The notes below the pieces were generated by a model. That model had not been told where the DNA came from, made no database searches, and saw only the letters and a list, made by a program, of their open reading frames with translations. Positions 23,542-35,399 of a stretch of 64,000 nucleotides of DNA are shown here, piece by piece; position 1 is the stretch's first letter, and each line of letters begins with the position of its first letter. Source of the stretch: Chaetoderma sp. LZ-2023a (Eukaryota > Mollusca > Caudofoveata > Chaetodermatida > Chaetodermatidae); NCBI GenBank assembly GCA_034401795.1, contig CM067369.1, positions 184,213,881-184,277,880 on the forward strand. Direction: 5' to 3'. The translations under genes were made by a program, and so were the position numbers.

Positions 23542-24164
23542 AAAGGGAGCAGCTGGCCCGCTGACATTTTTTTCAAACCATGGTTTTAACATTATACGCT
23601 TGAGTAAGGAGAGAAGATGAAAAGCCTATGTTCTGAAACCAGCCACTGTTCGTTTAGTTTTTGATATCTTCGGGGAGCCTGTAAATTCACGAAGCGATTC
23701 ACGAAGAAATTTTGAAAATTGGGCTGTGCTCAAAGAACCACCCATATTTATTCTGCCACCTCGCTATCGAGCGCTAGCGTTGGCCATATCTGGCTCCCTG
23801 GACACTAGAACCAATGGTTGGACTGGCCAAAGCACGCCCACTGATGGGGAAAGGGGCGTGGCATTACTCGAGTCTGGTGATTTACCAACCGCGATGAAAT
23901 TTGCTTACTGTCAATGCGCTATGGGAATGGTGCAGTACAAACTTTACATACATTCTTACCAGCAGCTTTACTAACGCGGACGAGAAGGCGATTCAACAGC
24001 CAGCACGCTTATAGTATAAACACAGCAGACGGATAGGAGACGGGAGAGACGGCGGACCAGATACCACAGCATTTCAAGCCACGGCAGATAAAACAATATG
24101 TGCTAAGCTATCAGGGAGCGCGATAGGCGAGCAACGGGATGAGAGAAACCTCGCCGCTTCTCAT
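23542..24164. other. Intergenic DNA, no recognised feature
   Basis: One frame (23726-23974) is open but shows no known motif. I do not call a gene. Confidence 0.4.
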
Positions 24165-26585
24165 TGTTGGCTCACCTGGCCTGAAAAGCCAAGTGAGCTT
24201 ATGTCGTGGCGACCGTCCGTCGTGTGTCCGTCGTCCGTCCGTCCGTCCGTCCATCAACTTTTCCTTTAAACGACTTCTTCTCAAGAACCGCTAGACCAAT
24301 TTCAATTATATTTGGCAGGAAGCATCCTTAGGGCATAGGGGTCTTGTTCAAATGAAGCCAATCGGCCAATTAGGCCGGTGCCCATCTTGGATTTTGGCCG
24401 ATTTTTAGAAACGTCTTTAAAAATCTGCTTCTCCGAAACCGCTTGAGGGATTGAAGGCAACCTCATGAAATATGATCTAGGGCAAGAGCTCAACCAAGTT
24501 TGTTCAAGGGAACTTAATTGGTCAAATAGTTTGGCTGCCGTCTTGGCTGACATAGTTTTAGCGAAAATAACCTCTTCTCGTGAACCGCTGAAGGGATCAG
24601 GCCGAAATTTAGCAGATATGATTAGGGACTAAGGGCCAGTAAACTTTATTCAAGAGAAGTTGATCCGTCAAAAAGCATGACCGCCGTGGGCCAATCAAAA
24701 TATAGCATGTTCGGTGGCCATATTGGAATTTTTTATTTGATGGATTGTGAGGCCGAAATTGGTTTTATATAGGTTTTTCGGTATTCTGCTCTCAACTTTA
24801 TAATTTTCGAAACTGTCGGATAAACGGTTTGGCGGCCATCTTGGATCTATTCCCACCAAAAGCTACCATACTAAAGCAATGGGAAATTAAAAATTTCTTC
24901 TTCTCGAGAACTTCTGGGCCGATTTCAATTAAAGTTGGGATGAAGCATCTTTAAGGCATAGAGATTCAAGTTTGTTCAAACGAACCTGATCGGCCAATTT
25001 GACCGGCAAATCCATCTTGGATTTGGGCCGATTTTTAGAAATGTCTTTAAAAATCTTTTTCTCCCAAATCATTTGAGGGATCGATTCAGAACTCACGAAA
25101 TATGATCAAGTTTGTTCAAGGGAACTTGGTTGAGCGAATGGTTCAGCGGCCATCATGGATGGCATAGTTTTCACAAAAACGACTTCTTCCCAAGAACCAC
25201 TTAAGTAATCAGGCCCAAATTTGTGACATATAATTATAAACTAAGGGCGATTACGGTTTGTTCAAGGGAAGTTGGTTCGTCAAAAAACATGGCCGCAGTG
25301 GACCAATCAAAATATAGTGTGTTTGGCAGCCATATTGGATTTTTATATTTGATGGATTTTGAGGCCGAAATTCGTTTTATATAGGTTTTTGGGTATTCTG
25401 ATCTCAAATTTGCAATTTTCGAAACAGTTGGATAAACGGTTTGGCAGCCATCTTGGATCATTTTCCCGCCAAAAGCTCACATACTAAAGCAATGGGAAAT
25501 TAAAAATATCTTCTTCTTCTTGAGAACTACGGGACCGATTTGAATTATATTTGGCAGGAAACATCCTTATGGCATAGAGATTTCATTTTGTTCAAACGAA
25601 GCCGATCGGCCAATTTGGCCTGTGGCCATCTTGGATTTCGGCCGATTTTTTTTAATGTCTTTAAAACTATTCTTTAAAACAGTTTGAGGGATCAATTCAG
25701 ACTTCATGTAATATGATCCAGGGCAAGAGCTCACTCAAGTTTGTTCAAGGGAACTTGATTGACCTAATGGTTCAGCGGCCATCTTGGATGACCTCATTTT
25801 CGCAAAAACAACTTCTTCCCCAGAACCGCTGAAGCAATCAGGCGGAATTTGTGATATATGATTAGGGACTAAGGGCCATTAAAGTTTGTTCAAGAGAAGT
25901 TGATCCATAAAAAAATGGCCGCTATGTGCCTATCCATATATAGCGTGTTTGGCGGACATATTGTATTTTTTTAATTGATTGATTTTGAGGCAAAATTTGG
26001 TTTTATGTATTTTTGTACGTATTGTGATTTCAAATTTGCCATTTTCGAGACTGTCGGATAAACGTTTAGCGGCCATCTTGGATTATTTACCCACCAAAAT
26101 CTTCCATACTCGAGCAATGGGAAATTTAAAATGTATTTTCGTGACATCTTGGATTTTGGTCGATTTTTAGAAATGTCTTTAAAGATCTTCTCCAAAACCG
26201 TTTGGGGGATCAATTCAAAACGCATGAAATATCATCTAGGACAAGAGCTGCACCAAGTTCGTTCAAGGGAACTTGATTGGCGGCCATCTTTGATAACCTA
26301 TTTTTTGCCAAAACAACTCCAGATCCACTGAGCGGATTGGGCCGAAATTTGGGAGATATGATTAGGCACTGAGTGCCATTAAAGTTTATTCAAGGGAAGG
26401 AGCTTAGTCAGAAACATGGCAGAATTGGACCAATCAAAATTTAGCGTGTTTGGCGGCCATATTGGACGTGCAAAAATGCCCACAAACTCATTTAAAAGAC
26501 GTCTCATAAACCACCCACCAACAATTTTGACAAAAATGCACAGTGCTCCAGGTGAGCGACACAGGCCCGTTGGGCCTCTTGTTGA
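24165..26585. repeat. Modular repeat with about 615-bp tandem units ('CATCTTGGAT' repeat)
   Basis: The left end is a small hairpin, GGCTCACCTGGCCTGAAAAG then GCCAAGTGAGC, followed by a GTCC/GTCCGTCC run. The right end is CCAGGTGAGCGACACAGG followed by the mini-hairpin GGCCCGTTGGGCC and TCTTGTT. Between them lie units starting at about 24285, 24908 and 25522, plus a shortened one from about 26130. Each has 'GAACCGCTAGACCAATTTCA'-like, 'GGCGGCCATCTTGGAT'-like and 'AGCAATGGGAAATTAAAAAT' blocks. No coding capacity. I have seen very similar end sequences as high-copy repeats in molluscs. The superfamily is unresolved. Confidence 0.75.
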
Positions 26586-26805
26586 GAAGACCCCACTGAC
26601 GGAAACACGACTACCACGCCGCATTTAACGAACTTTATTTACATTCACATAGTGTACTCAAATTGTTATGAAATTAACTTGTATAGTTAACCATTGGATA
26701 GAATTGTTCTGTATAGTTAACCATTGCATAGTGTATTGTCTGCCGCGTCTACCGTTATTCCCCCGTACTGTTACTGAACTATTAAGATTGTACCAGTGTT
26801 GACAT

Positions 26806-26852
26806 CGTCTCTCTCCCTCCCTCTCCCCCCCCCCCCCCTCCTCCCTCCCTCC

Positions 26853-26885
<33 letters not shown>

Positions 26886-26963
26886 GACTCGCACACGCAC
26901 ACGCACACACACACACACACTCACACACACACACGCGCACGCACGCACGCACACACACACACA
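26806..26963. repeat. Polypyrimidine and (CA)n microsatellite
   Basis: CT-rich tract with a 14-C run (about 26824-26838), then CA/CACG repeats. Open frames here are repeat artefacts. Confidence 0.95.
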
Positions 26964-27204
26964 CCATCGGGTTTGATATCGATGTGACAACGGCGGGTGA
27001 CTGACCACGCGCTTGCTGCCCCGCTAACACCAATGCGCCACATATATCAACGTTCCTTCATGCTTGTTATTCTCGACTTGCTTAAAACATGACTTAGTAT
27101 TATTGTGATTCAAGTTTAAATGTTTTTCATTTGATACTAAAGGTAAATATTAGTAATGGAACCCTTAATAAGGAAACCTAGATTGGACGGTCGATCACAT
27201 GCTT

Positions 27205-27300
27205 ATGGCATTAACGTCTTCCAGTCAAATTAATTTCAAAATATTCAACAATTTTCTTGTATGGTTGCCTTGAAAATGAGATACCTGGAATTCATTTGTG
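27205..27300 (+). mobile_element. MITE family B right-arm fragment
   Basis: The right palindrome arm CAGTCAAATTAATTTCAAAA followed by TATTCAACA and 'CTTGTATGGTTGCC'. Only this piece remains. Confidence 0.6.
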
Positions 27301-27659
27301 AATGAGTTAATCAGTCCTGAACCATAAGCGTATATGTTTTCAGAAAGGGGAAATATAACGTTAAAACAATAGTTTTGTACCAAGATCAGAGTGGTATTTG
27401 ACCTCAACGTCATTGCGCTGATACAAAATATCGTATACAACCATATAGCCAAGCATATTTCCAATATGATCAACCAATTATGAAATATAAAGCTAAGCGC
27501 AAAAAATTAGAAAAAACAGAGATTTGTGCAAATGTCACAGTGATCTTGAACTTCGCTCGTGTGACATCAATGTATTTGTGCAGCTTCCAAACCGCATATA
27601 TCCAACCACGTGTTTAAGTTTCGTTCAAATATAGGGCAATATAAGAAAAACGCAAAGAC

Positions 27660-28263
27660 TTATCTATCCTTCATACCAGACTACGTAACAACTGCTCCAA
27701 CTTAAATTGTGACTTGTATAGAATAGGATTATTTCCCACACCCAATTGCTTTTGTAAGACAGGAGTAGAAGATGCAAATCACTTTCTTTTAAAATGCCCT
27801 TACTACACTAGACAAAGACAGCACTTATTACAACAACAACATCTGTATATTCCTTTGACGCGTGACTTGCTATGCAACGGAAATACATCTCTATCCTACC
27901 AGGAAAATGAATACATATTCAAACAAGTTCAAAATTATACTCAAGCTACTGGCAGATTTTAGCCTCATATATGTTTCCAACGTTTGATATGATGTAGGAA
28001 TAGTCCGTATTTTTATTGTCATGGTTACATGGTTAGGATACAAATGACTGTATAGAGATACTATATACTTTAAATTTTTGCTTCCGCTGTCGTTGGTGTT
28101 AAATGTTTATGATAGAAATGACTGCATAGATATGCTATATACTTTAATGCTTTATTTCCGCTGTCGTTACTGTGTATATAGTTCTTCCCGTACTCACAAT
28201 TAATGTATTACTCTCCTATTGCTTTTCGGGCCATCCACGATAATGCGATGCCGCAGACGACGA

Positions 28264-28294
<31 letters not shown>

Positions 28295-28340
28295 AGGAGA
28301 GTGGATGATGGGGATGCAATAAAGGCTCGCTAAACCGTTA
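27660..28340 (+). mobile_element. CR1-like LINE, 3' end with Cys/His tail domain
   Basis: A frame at about 27690-27962 reads LRNNCSNLNCDLYRIGLF, then a CFCKTGVEDANHFLLKC zinc-knuckle-like tail and LLCNGNTSLSYQENEYIFK...TGRF, the C-terminus of a CR1/Jockey-like ORF2. The same ending is recognisable in the LINE at 41190-43575. A 3' UTR follows with a (GAC)12 microsatellite (28258-28295) and ends near GCAATAAAGG. The upstream 5' part is missing, as is normal for a truncated insertion. Confidence 0.75.
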
Positions 28341-28727
28341 ATTCCCTCAAACTTTTCGTTCCAAATTATGAGGAGGTTAAAAGTTCTGAATTACGTAAAT
28401 ACACAGGAGTGGAGCCATTTTGAATGTGCGGGGTGGGCGGGGCTGGAGGTGACGTTTCTCTTTCGTTTTGTTTCGTGTAAGAGACGAGAAGAGAAGACCT
28501 GGTGAAAGCATAGTGGGAGTTGAGAGGAAGGGTTGGGGTGGGTAAATGGGGGTAAATGACGACGGTATGGAATAACCATGAATATGGTCTGTTACTTCAA
28601 TTATTCGTATTGTTTAATCTATTATATTAATGGCTAACTGCTATCCGACAATGAAAGTGTTTGAAGGAGCTGTTCTTTTCTTTCCTATTCTTTTCTAATC
28701 TCTTTACATTATTTTTCTACCCTACAT

Positions 28728-28782
28728 CTCTCTCTCTCTCTATCTCTCTCGCGCGCGCTCTCTCTCCCTCCCCCTCTCTCTC

Positions 28783-28830
<48 letters not shown>

Positions 28831-28841
28831 TCTCTCTCTCA
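28728..28841. repeat. (CT)n microsatellite
   Basis: Long CT/GA tract with minor interruptions, including a CGCGCGCG patch. Confidence 0.95.
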
Positions 28842-28899
28842 CTTCTTAATTTATTGTTTCTCTCGCACCTCCTTTTAGTGTTCTCAATCATTGGCTGGT

Positions 28900-29003
28900 T
28901 ATAATAATTCTGTAGGGAGATGGCAAATCTAAGTTGTAAGAACTTGTGCCCGATCCCACTGTGCAATTGTTACAATAAAATAGGTTTAAATCAAATCAAA
29001 TCA
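28900..29003 (+). mobile_element. LINE 3' tail (CR1-like)
   Basis: 'AAGTTGTAAGAACTTGTGCC' ... 'CAATAAAATAGGTTTAAATC' followed by AAATC repeats. The tail of the LINE at 43505-43570 has the same words (GTTAGAACTTATGCCC, CAATAAAATATG), so the two insertions belong to one family. Confidence 0.6.
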
Positions 29004-29109
29004 AAGACTTAACATTAATATAACCAAATTCAATGGTCAAAATAACAATAGACCTTTGACCTGGTTGCATCACTGATACCACTCTACTTGTGCGTGGTAT
29101 TCGCAATGT

Positions 29110-29190
29110 ACCTATCCAGTTTATCCACCAATCATATGACGTCATAATCAACTACGTGACGTGCAGGATTACGTCATAATGAATATAACT
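29110..29190 (-). mobile_element. MITE family B CRE-arm fragment
   Basis: CCAGTTTATCCACCAATCAT, TGACGTCA at 29137, then 'AATCAACTACGTGACGTGCA' and ACGTCATAA. These are only the outer 80 bp of the family. Confidence 0.65.
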
Positions 29191-30274
29191 TAAATCCTTT
29201 TAAGTAGGCTATTCCTCCCATTTGACGAGCACAGTGAATCATGTACTGTCATGTGTACTGTAGCGTGTTGGCTGCATGACAAGATACTTGGTCCTGGAAT
29301 AGTGACATTATGTACGCATGTTGTACAAACTATTCTGTTTAATATTAAAAATAGAATTAGGTAGTATTTGGAAAAATAGGAGACCTCATTTCCCGAGGAA
29401 GGGATACCCATCCCACTATTCTGACCCCCCCCCCACCCACCCCCTCTCTTCTCTGCACGGAATATGTAAGATATGATAGCTTTTAATTGTTTGTATACAA
29501 AACTTAAGGCCAATAAAAAATGTGTGGATACCACATATCTAAAAATCGAAATTATATCCACAGATTTGCACAAGTGTCAAATGCACAAACAAAAGAATTT
29601 TATGAGTAACTAAGAGTTTCACAATTACGTAGGCCAACTTATGTATACGTTTCGCACGCCGTGAGTAGTGATAATAGCTGACTTGGTTACTTAGAAGTTA
29701 TTGTAAACGTTATGTTTATATGTGCAAGTCAATAGCTCAATATTTACATTTTCCACTGCCTGCTCAGCTCTAGATATGCTCCGACTGACCGCGCATGCTT
29801 CGCGCATGTTGTGATAGATTTATATACTTTTGTATACTATCATTTTCCAGAAAACTCTACATGTAAGCTTGTTTTGAGATATCAGATTCATCCATTGACT
29901 AACAAGATGGTGTTGAACTATTGAATTGTCAGACAACTCGATGACAGTCCATGATTGTTAATCAGTTGTTAGAGGAAATCATATGAATCATTTGCGCGGG
30001 TTAGAACGGATGAGATTTTTTTTCAGATCCAGTTAAAGATTCGCATTTTGCACGTTTCTCGCATAGCAAAGCCAAAAACACCTACCGAAATTAGGGACCG
30101 TTCCTGGACACGAACCCAGTCAGTCGCGAAAACGGCCCCCTATTTGAGATACTCACTCAGAACAGTTTTGGTGAGTTCTCCGTATCGATACCTACCGTAC
30201 CTACGTTTATGCAGATTGGTATGTGTTGATAGGCCATCAATGTGCAGCTACATAACATATATACACTCATTTTA
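29191..30274. other. Intergenic DNA; possible very old family B fragment
   Basis: Around 29770-29870 the order 'AGCTCTAGATATGCTCCGAC', 'GCGCATGTTGTGATAGATTT' and 'CCAGAAAACTCTACATGTAA' mirrors the left arm of family B, so a decayed copy is likely. A poly-C tract lies at 29424-29445. Nothing else is supported. Confidence 0.4.
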
Positions 30275-30275
30275 C

Positions 30276-30477
30276 TATAATATAATATAATATAATATAA
30301 TATAATATAATATAATATAATATAATATAATATAATATAATATAATATAATATAATATAATATAATATAATATAATATAATATAATATAATATAATATAA
30401 TATAATATAATATAATATAATATAATATAATATAATATAATATAATATAATAAAATATAATATAATATAATATAATA
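30276..30477. repeat. (TATAA)40 minisatellite
   Basis: About 40 pentanucleotide units with a single substitution (AAAAT at about 30452). Such purity over 200 bp suggests recent expansion. Confidence 0.97.
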
Positions 30478-30519
30478 GGATCGTTAATCTTGATCTAATG
30501 GTCTTGATCTTGATTAGTT

Positions 30520-30720
30520 ACAGGCCCAGACCAGAGGACATTCTTGTTGGCCGACTTTTTGAAACACCTTTAAAAATCTTCTTTTCCGAATTCCGCGTGC
30601 ATGGGGGATCGATTCAAACTGATGAAAGGCTAGACAAAGTATCCATCTCTACCAGCAAACAATATCTGGATTTCGGATTCCTTATATCTGACGTTGCATT
30701 TGTTTATATTTAGGATATCT
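30520..30720 (+). repeat. Fragment of the 'CATCTTGGAT' modular repeat
   Basis: 'GTTGGCCGACTTTTTGAAAC', 'CCTTTAAAAATCTTCTTTTC', 'GGGGGATCGATTCAAACT' and GATGAAA follow the order seen in each unit of 24165-26585. It lies immediately beside the TATAA array. Confidence 0.6.
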
Positions 30721-32110
30721 TGGTCGGTTTACTTAAATTACACACTTGTGATTCGGGCCCGTAGGCTGAGGGTTCACCGCACCCCAAAACCCTAGCCTGA
30801 GAGAGTTCCACTGTTTATAAAAAAATAAACAAAAAAATGTTGTGGAAAAAGAGAAAAAATTTTAAAATGGCTAAAAATATAATAATCTAACTGATTATTC
30901 ATATTTAGTCGGGGAGCCACTTGAGTTATCTGCTAAAATAAGGGTTTATCCACCACCGGTTGCACCCTACGATATGTATACAATTTCTGAATCCTTATGA
31001 TGTCGTGATTCAGAATCTGCATAATATACACATCTTTAGGCCAGCGAAAGTGACGTAATTATGACGTCATACATAAGACGGCCAAAACAGTAGAATTAAA
31101 CATTTTAGAATATCAAAATTGTTCACTTGTTTTCTGCCTTGGACTGTTTGTAATTAGTGAAAACTATATATTTCCCAAATCCCTATTATATAGTAACTAT
31201 TAATCTATCACACGTGTGCATCTAGTCCACAGTGAAAATGACGTAATCAGCGTAAACAAAATGGTGGTTAAAAGCTTAAAACTATCGTTCTTTCATGGAA
31301 TTATTCATTAAGAGCAATGAAATCACATATTTACGCTGGAAATAAGCAACTATCATAGCTCCATACGAATATAGATACTGGTAACAGCAGATATGCTATA
31401 AATTTACGTCTAATATGATGACATATAAACTGATGTGTGCATAACAATTTTTCAAGCATGAAACGCATTTTGCTGTCCAGGCAGATAACTGACTATACCA
31501 ACCAACTGCTTTGAGAGTAGCACTTATCTTACTAATGCCAGAATTTAACATTTAATACTCTGAAGAGGAGAAACATGTGTATACATTTAAAGCAATTTTA
31601 TTGGGCGCATATCAACATTGTTTTAAACTCTACACTGGATTGGTGTGTAGGATTCTAACATCAGAGTGATAGGGGTTTGGACATGACGTTTCCTAATGTC
31701 TGGCAGATAAAAGACCCGCCTGTCCTAAAAAAACTTCATCGTGCGACCCAAGGAACAATATACAGTCAACTAGTGCCAAACATATCACTTGTCTTTAGCG
31801 ACACTCGCTTTCAAGCCTGTCTGTAACAGGAATCTTCGGTAACACCAAAAACGTGGCCACTGACCTGGCGTCCTTGAGAAAATGTAGACTTTTATTTTCC
31901 CTGTTGGATACGAACTCATCCCAATCATTAGCTGTTGGCATTACTGCCATGCATTTGTGATATATGACCTCTTTCCATGGTTACTCTGTGTTTAGTATTT
32001 TTTGTTCGCTGTTTCCAATATATGTCCGTTACAATAATTAGTCCCAACATATTTGTATATGTTTATGTGTATGGTGTAAATAACTTTTGAAAAACATCAG
32101 CATGATTATC
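30721..32110. other. Intergenic DNA, no recognised feature
   Basis: Two weakly similar GTGACGTAAT-bearing stretches near 31050 and 31230 and one TGACGTCA at 31062. No gene. Confidence 0.4.
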
Positions 32111-32375
32111 TCTTAGAGTTATTAACCGCAAGGTTGCCATTTACCACTCACAGTTGCTTGCTTTCGGTCATATTAGCTATGCTCGATACTTGATAGATCA
32201 GCATGTAATACTGCATAGCCTAACGGATACCAACCCAAATGCTTGGCGAGAGTGGCATGAGAAAGGATTTAGTCGCAATTCGAGTGGTAGAAAGCTATTT
32301 TCTATTTTACAGGAAGATTTCATCATTGAAACAACAATAAATCGTGAGGTAAAAGTGAATAGTGGTTCGATGTAG
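32110..32375 (+). pseudogene. Old transposase remnant (DDE, Academ-like C-terminal motif)
   Basis: An open stretch reads LLAFGHISYARYLIDQHVIL, then NAWREWHEKGFSRNSSGR and EDFIIETTINREVKVNSG. This parallels the parts of both Academ-like copies around their candidate third catalytic acid (FFAYGRHDYAQNIPEYIARM; EIWQDFMTHEF; IDHAQEHVNKNLK). The Glu within IIETTINRE would be the catalytic residue. Only about 80 residues are recognisable and the next codon is a stop. It is on the opposite strand to the other two copies and is a third, distinct lineage. The assignment rests on motif spacing, not on an alignment. Confidence 0.4.
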
Positions 32376-33762
32376 GGTGGTTATTGTACAATCATTGCAC
32401 CAACAAACACGTGCGCCAAGACTAGACAGCTAACGGCAATATTATGTGCTGCAATGAAAAGTAAACTTTTAACGGCATAGCGCATAAGCTGATATATTAC
32501 TATTTCCATTTGTAACAGAGCCCGCAAGAGCTGTACTAGTGATAGATGATAAAATTAATACTTGCTCAAATCCACACAGGCTGGACATAGACTTGACCTA
32601 GAATTGATTGATAATCGAATAAAGAAAAGTGGCGCTGATCTTCAAGCCAACTAGAAACACTAAGATCAAATCCGGTTTTGAAAGATATAAAATTGGACGC
32701 AAAAGTTTTGAATATCCGCAAACATTGTCAAAGAAGATAAACAAGTGCTGAAGAGACACACTCATATCCATTGACTTCAGTGTATCTTGCTTTGGCTTCG
32801 CATGAGAGATACCTACGACAAGAAGTAACTGTCTCTCTACCTAATCATGCTATTATTGAGACAGATTCAGTTACGAATACCGCACCAGTACGTGCTGAGT
32901 TCATTATTGATGACATGACAGCTACACGGTTAGTATCTCCAAGAGACCTGGGGGAGATTATGCAAATCCGTTGAAACTAGACATTGTCATGTGCACATAT
33001 AGGAAACATGGATTAAAAGACGAAACACAGAGAAGACACGGGCATAATGGGAACAGGACTTACATTAGAAGTGCGGTACAGTCAATGCCTATAAGCTAAT
33101 AAATGTGTTCCTATTCAACATTGATAACAAAATGAAATTATTTAATTTATCGGTGGTGGGAAGACTGTGCAATAGACTGTGTGATGAAGTATTAAGGGAT
33201 TGCCAGCATATCATAGTATCGCTGGTTGTGATACAAGCTTTTTTCCATTTGGCATAGGCAAGGTAAAGCATTTCAAAAAGATGATAACAACTGGCAAAAT
33301 AGACATTTTGAATGGGTAGGAGAGACAATGAAGATATTGTAGAGACAAACATCCGAATGTATGAATGACAAAAATGTTATGTCAAGTTGTAGCTTAATCC
33401 CTGATCCAAAGGCCATAGATTGGCATTTAAAACGACCTGACTATCTAACTTGTATCAGGCGTCAATTAATTGAATGTTGATTCTTCATCTGTCGAAGGTA
33501 AAGCGTGGATAGAATCTGACACTGATTCCCCTGATACGTCATAATCAATCTCCGCCTGGTGAATGAACTGGTCCATTGTGTTATCCAGTCTACGGACCTA
33601 TTATTGCCTGTTTAATCCATAATATAGGTCGTCAGCTAGACTAAATAAACTGAGCGGGCAGAAACTATGGTTGCCGTTGTGGAATTTATTAGCTATTTTT
33701 AAAGGTTTATAAATGATTTATAAAGGTTTTAAATGATCTATAAAGGTTTATATCTCAATGCA
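32376..33762. other. Probably continuation of a decayed element; no motif seen
   Basis: A frame at 32771-32974 is open on the plus strand but carries no motif I know. The remainder looks like worn non-coding sequence. Confidence 0.3.
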
Positions 33763-34709
33763 TCATTTCTTTGTCCAGAAATCTGTCAGTGTCTCCTTCA
33801 CTCGATTTTTCCATCTCGGCTTTGACATCGGTTCTTTCAGTAAATTCCAAGCAGATGGGAGGTTATACTTGAATAGCACTATCTTCAGCTGCGCAAACGA
33901 GCTCGGCATCCCAGTTTCTTTGTAGCAACGTGTTGAAGAGCCAACTGATGCTCTATGGTACCATAGTTTCTGCATATGTTCGCATAAAGTGACAGGATCT
34001 TTTTGTCAATCATTGCCTCCACTGGCTCAGCTCCTAACAAGGCATAAACAGCAATGTTCGCGCATCTAGCAGGGAGTGAATGCACCTGTTTGAGTTTCTT
34101 CCGCTGCACTGTCTCCAATGTATTAATGTGGGTAGCACTTAGATAATATGCGAGATGCACCATTTTACTTCCAGTCAGGACAGCTTTCTCGCCCAGGAAG
34201 AACACTGGTACTTCCCTTACTTTCATGTTGTATATCATACTGACACACTTTTGTGTTATGGAGCAACCTCTTATTATAAGTGTAATTCTTGGCCATGTTC
34301 AACAGCATTTGCATGTGCACCGGGCTATCTGTCAGCTGAAGATCGCCATCCGCACACGCAGGAGCTGAGCCATTCACTCCACCTATCATGGTACCACTGT
34401 TCATAGCTTCGACCTCAAGCAACCAGGAGTTGATAAACTGAAGGTCGCAGTGGGTTGAAATAATTCATCCTTGTTTCACACGCTGGAGAATGTCTATGTG
34501 CTCAGATAAGAAGCCAGACCACTTCACCATAGATGTCGGGTTGGAGTACGTATCTTCGAGAAGTTTCCTTAAATCACCTGGTAATCCGATGTTATACATT
34601 TTGTGCAGCAGGCCCCCGATCTAGACCACATCAAAGTCTTCTTTAGCATCCAATGATACCATGTACAATAGCTTCTTCAGTTCCTTTGCCTCCATCACAT
34701 AGTCAGTCT
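33763..34709 (-). mobile_element. Non-LTR retrotransposon, 3' part (split by Academ copy 2)
   Basis: The minus strand reads MEAKELKKLLYMVSLDAKED (RT motif A) followed by FDVV, then IGLPGDLRKLLEDTYSNPTS...VKWSGFLSE...QRVKQG (motif B), then CADGDLQLTDSP at the usual YADD position, here ADG. A downstream region carries HTLETVQRKKLKQVHSLPARC. The 5' half lies at 40952-41190, on the other side of the transposon. Several in-frame stops are present. Clade: a widespread marine RT type with SYRGITI...QRGF; I cannot name it with certainty. Confidence 0.75.
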
Positions 34710-35340
34710 CACTGTGTAATTTCGTTGGAACCTTTTGTTAATTTTTGGAAACATGCATGTTTGCAAAGTATTTATCATGACAATTCTAAAAAACAATGTT
34801 TCCATTTTTTCTGACAAGGTTCAAGGTCATTTAGAGGTCAGTAAAGGTCTGTTATGACATAATATACGGTTTCTTGCTACGTGAGCTTCAAATACGGATT
34901 AAATGATAGCATGCTACATATCAAATTAAAGCTTAATAAATGCATTGTCAAGAAACCTATTAATTTCCTATTTACTCTTTAATGGAAAACGTTATTCATC
35001 GCGGAAGTTACGCCATAACGTAAAATTGCGACGGTGTGACCACGTTTAGCGTTTAGTCAGTTTCAGTATCGAATTTCAGGGAAACTTTCTATTAATTTTT
35101 GGGAAACACAATTTTGCCAAGTATTTATCATGAAAGTTCTGTAAAAAGATCTTTTAATTTTTCCTGTGCTTTTGCATTTGAGGCTCAGTGTCATTTAGAG
35201 GTGAATAAAGGTCAGCTATAATGGCATATACATTTTCCCATGAGAGCTTTAATTGCCAATCAAACCATGTTGCTTATCCAATTAAAGCTTTTTTGAAATT
35301 ACGTCATGGCAACAAATCATCACCGTGTTAGCATTCCATA
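34710..35340. repeat. Left terminal inverted repeat plus tandem subrepeat
   Basis: 34733-34960 is the arm matched at the right end. A diverged direct copy follows at about 35090-35300 (TTTTTGGGAAACACAATTTT, 'AAGTATTTATCATGAAAGTT', GTGTCATTTAGAGGTGAATA, AATTAAAGCTTTT). Only one copy is seen at the right end. Confidence 0.75.
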
Positions 35341-35399
35341 TCAAAGTTAAGTGGCATCTACTTTTAATTAAATGTCTCTATCATCATCATGGCCACTTA

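Noticed and set aside
23726-23974. Possible host exon of 82 residues
   Set aside because: No motif, no convincing splice context and no neighbouring exon.
24165-26585. Helitron
   Set aside because: A terminal hairpin exists, but the TC start and CTRR end are not seen and no Rep/helicase text is present.
26658-27008. 116-residue Cys/Val-rich frame on the minus strand
   Set aside because: Lies wholly in CT and CA microsatellites.
32771-32974. Possible small host gene
   Set aside because: An isolated 67-residue frame with no recognisable domain, next to a decayed transposase. Most likely chance or element remnant.
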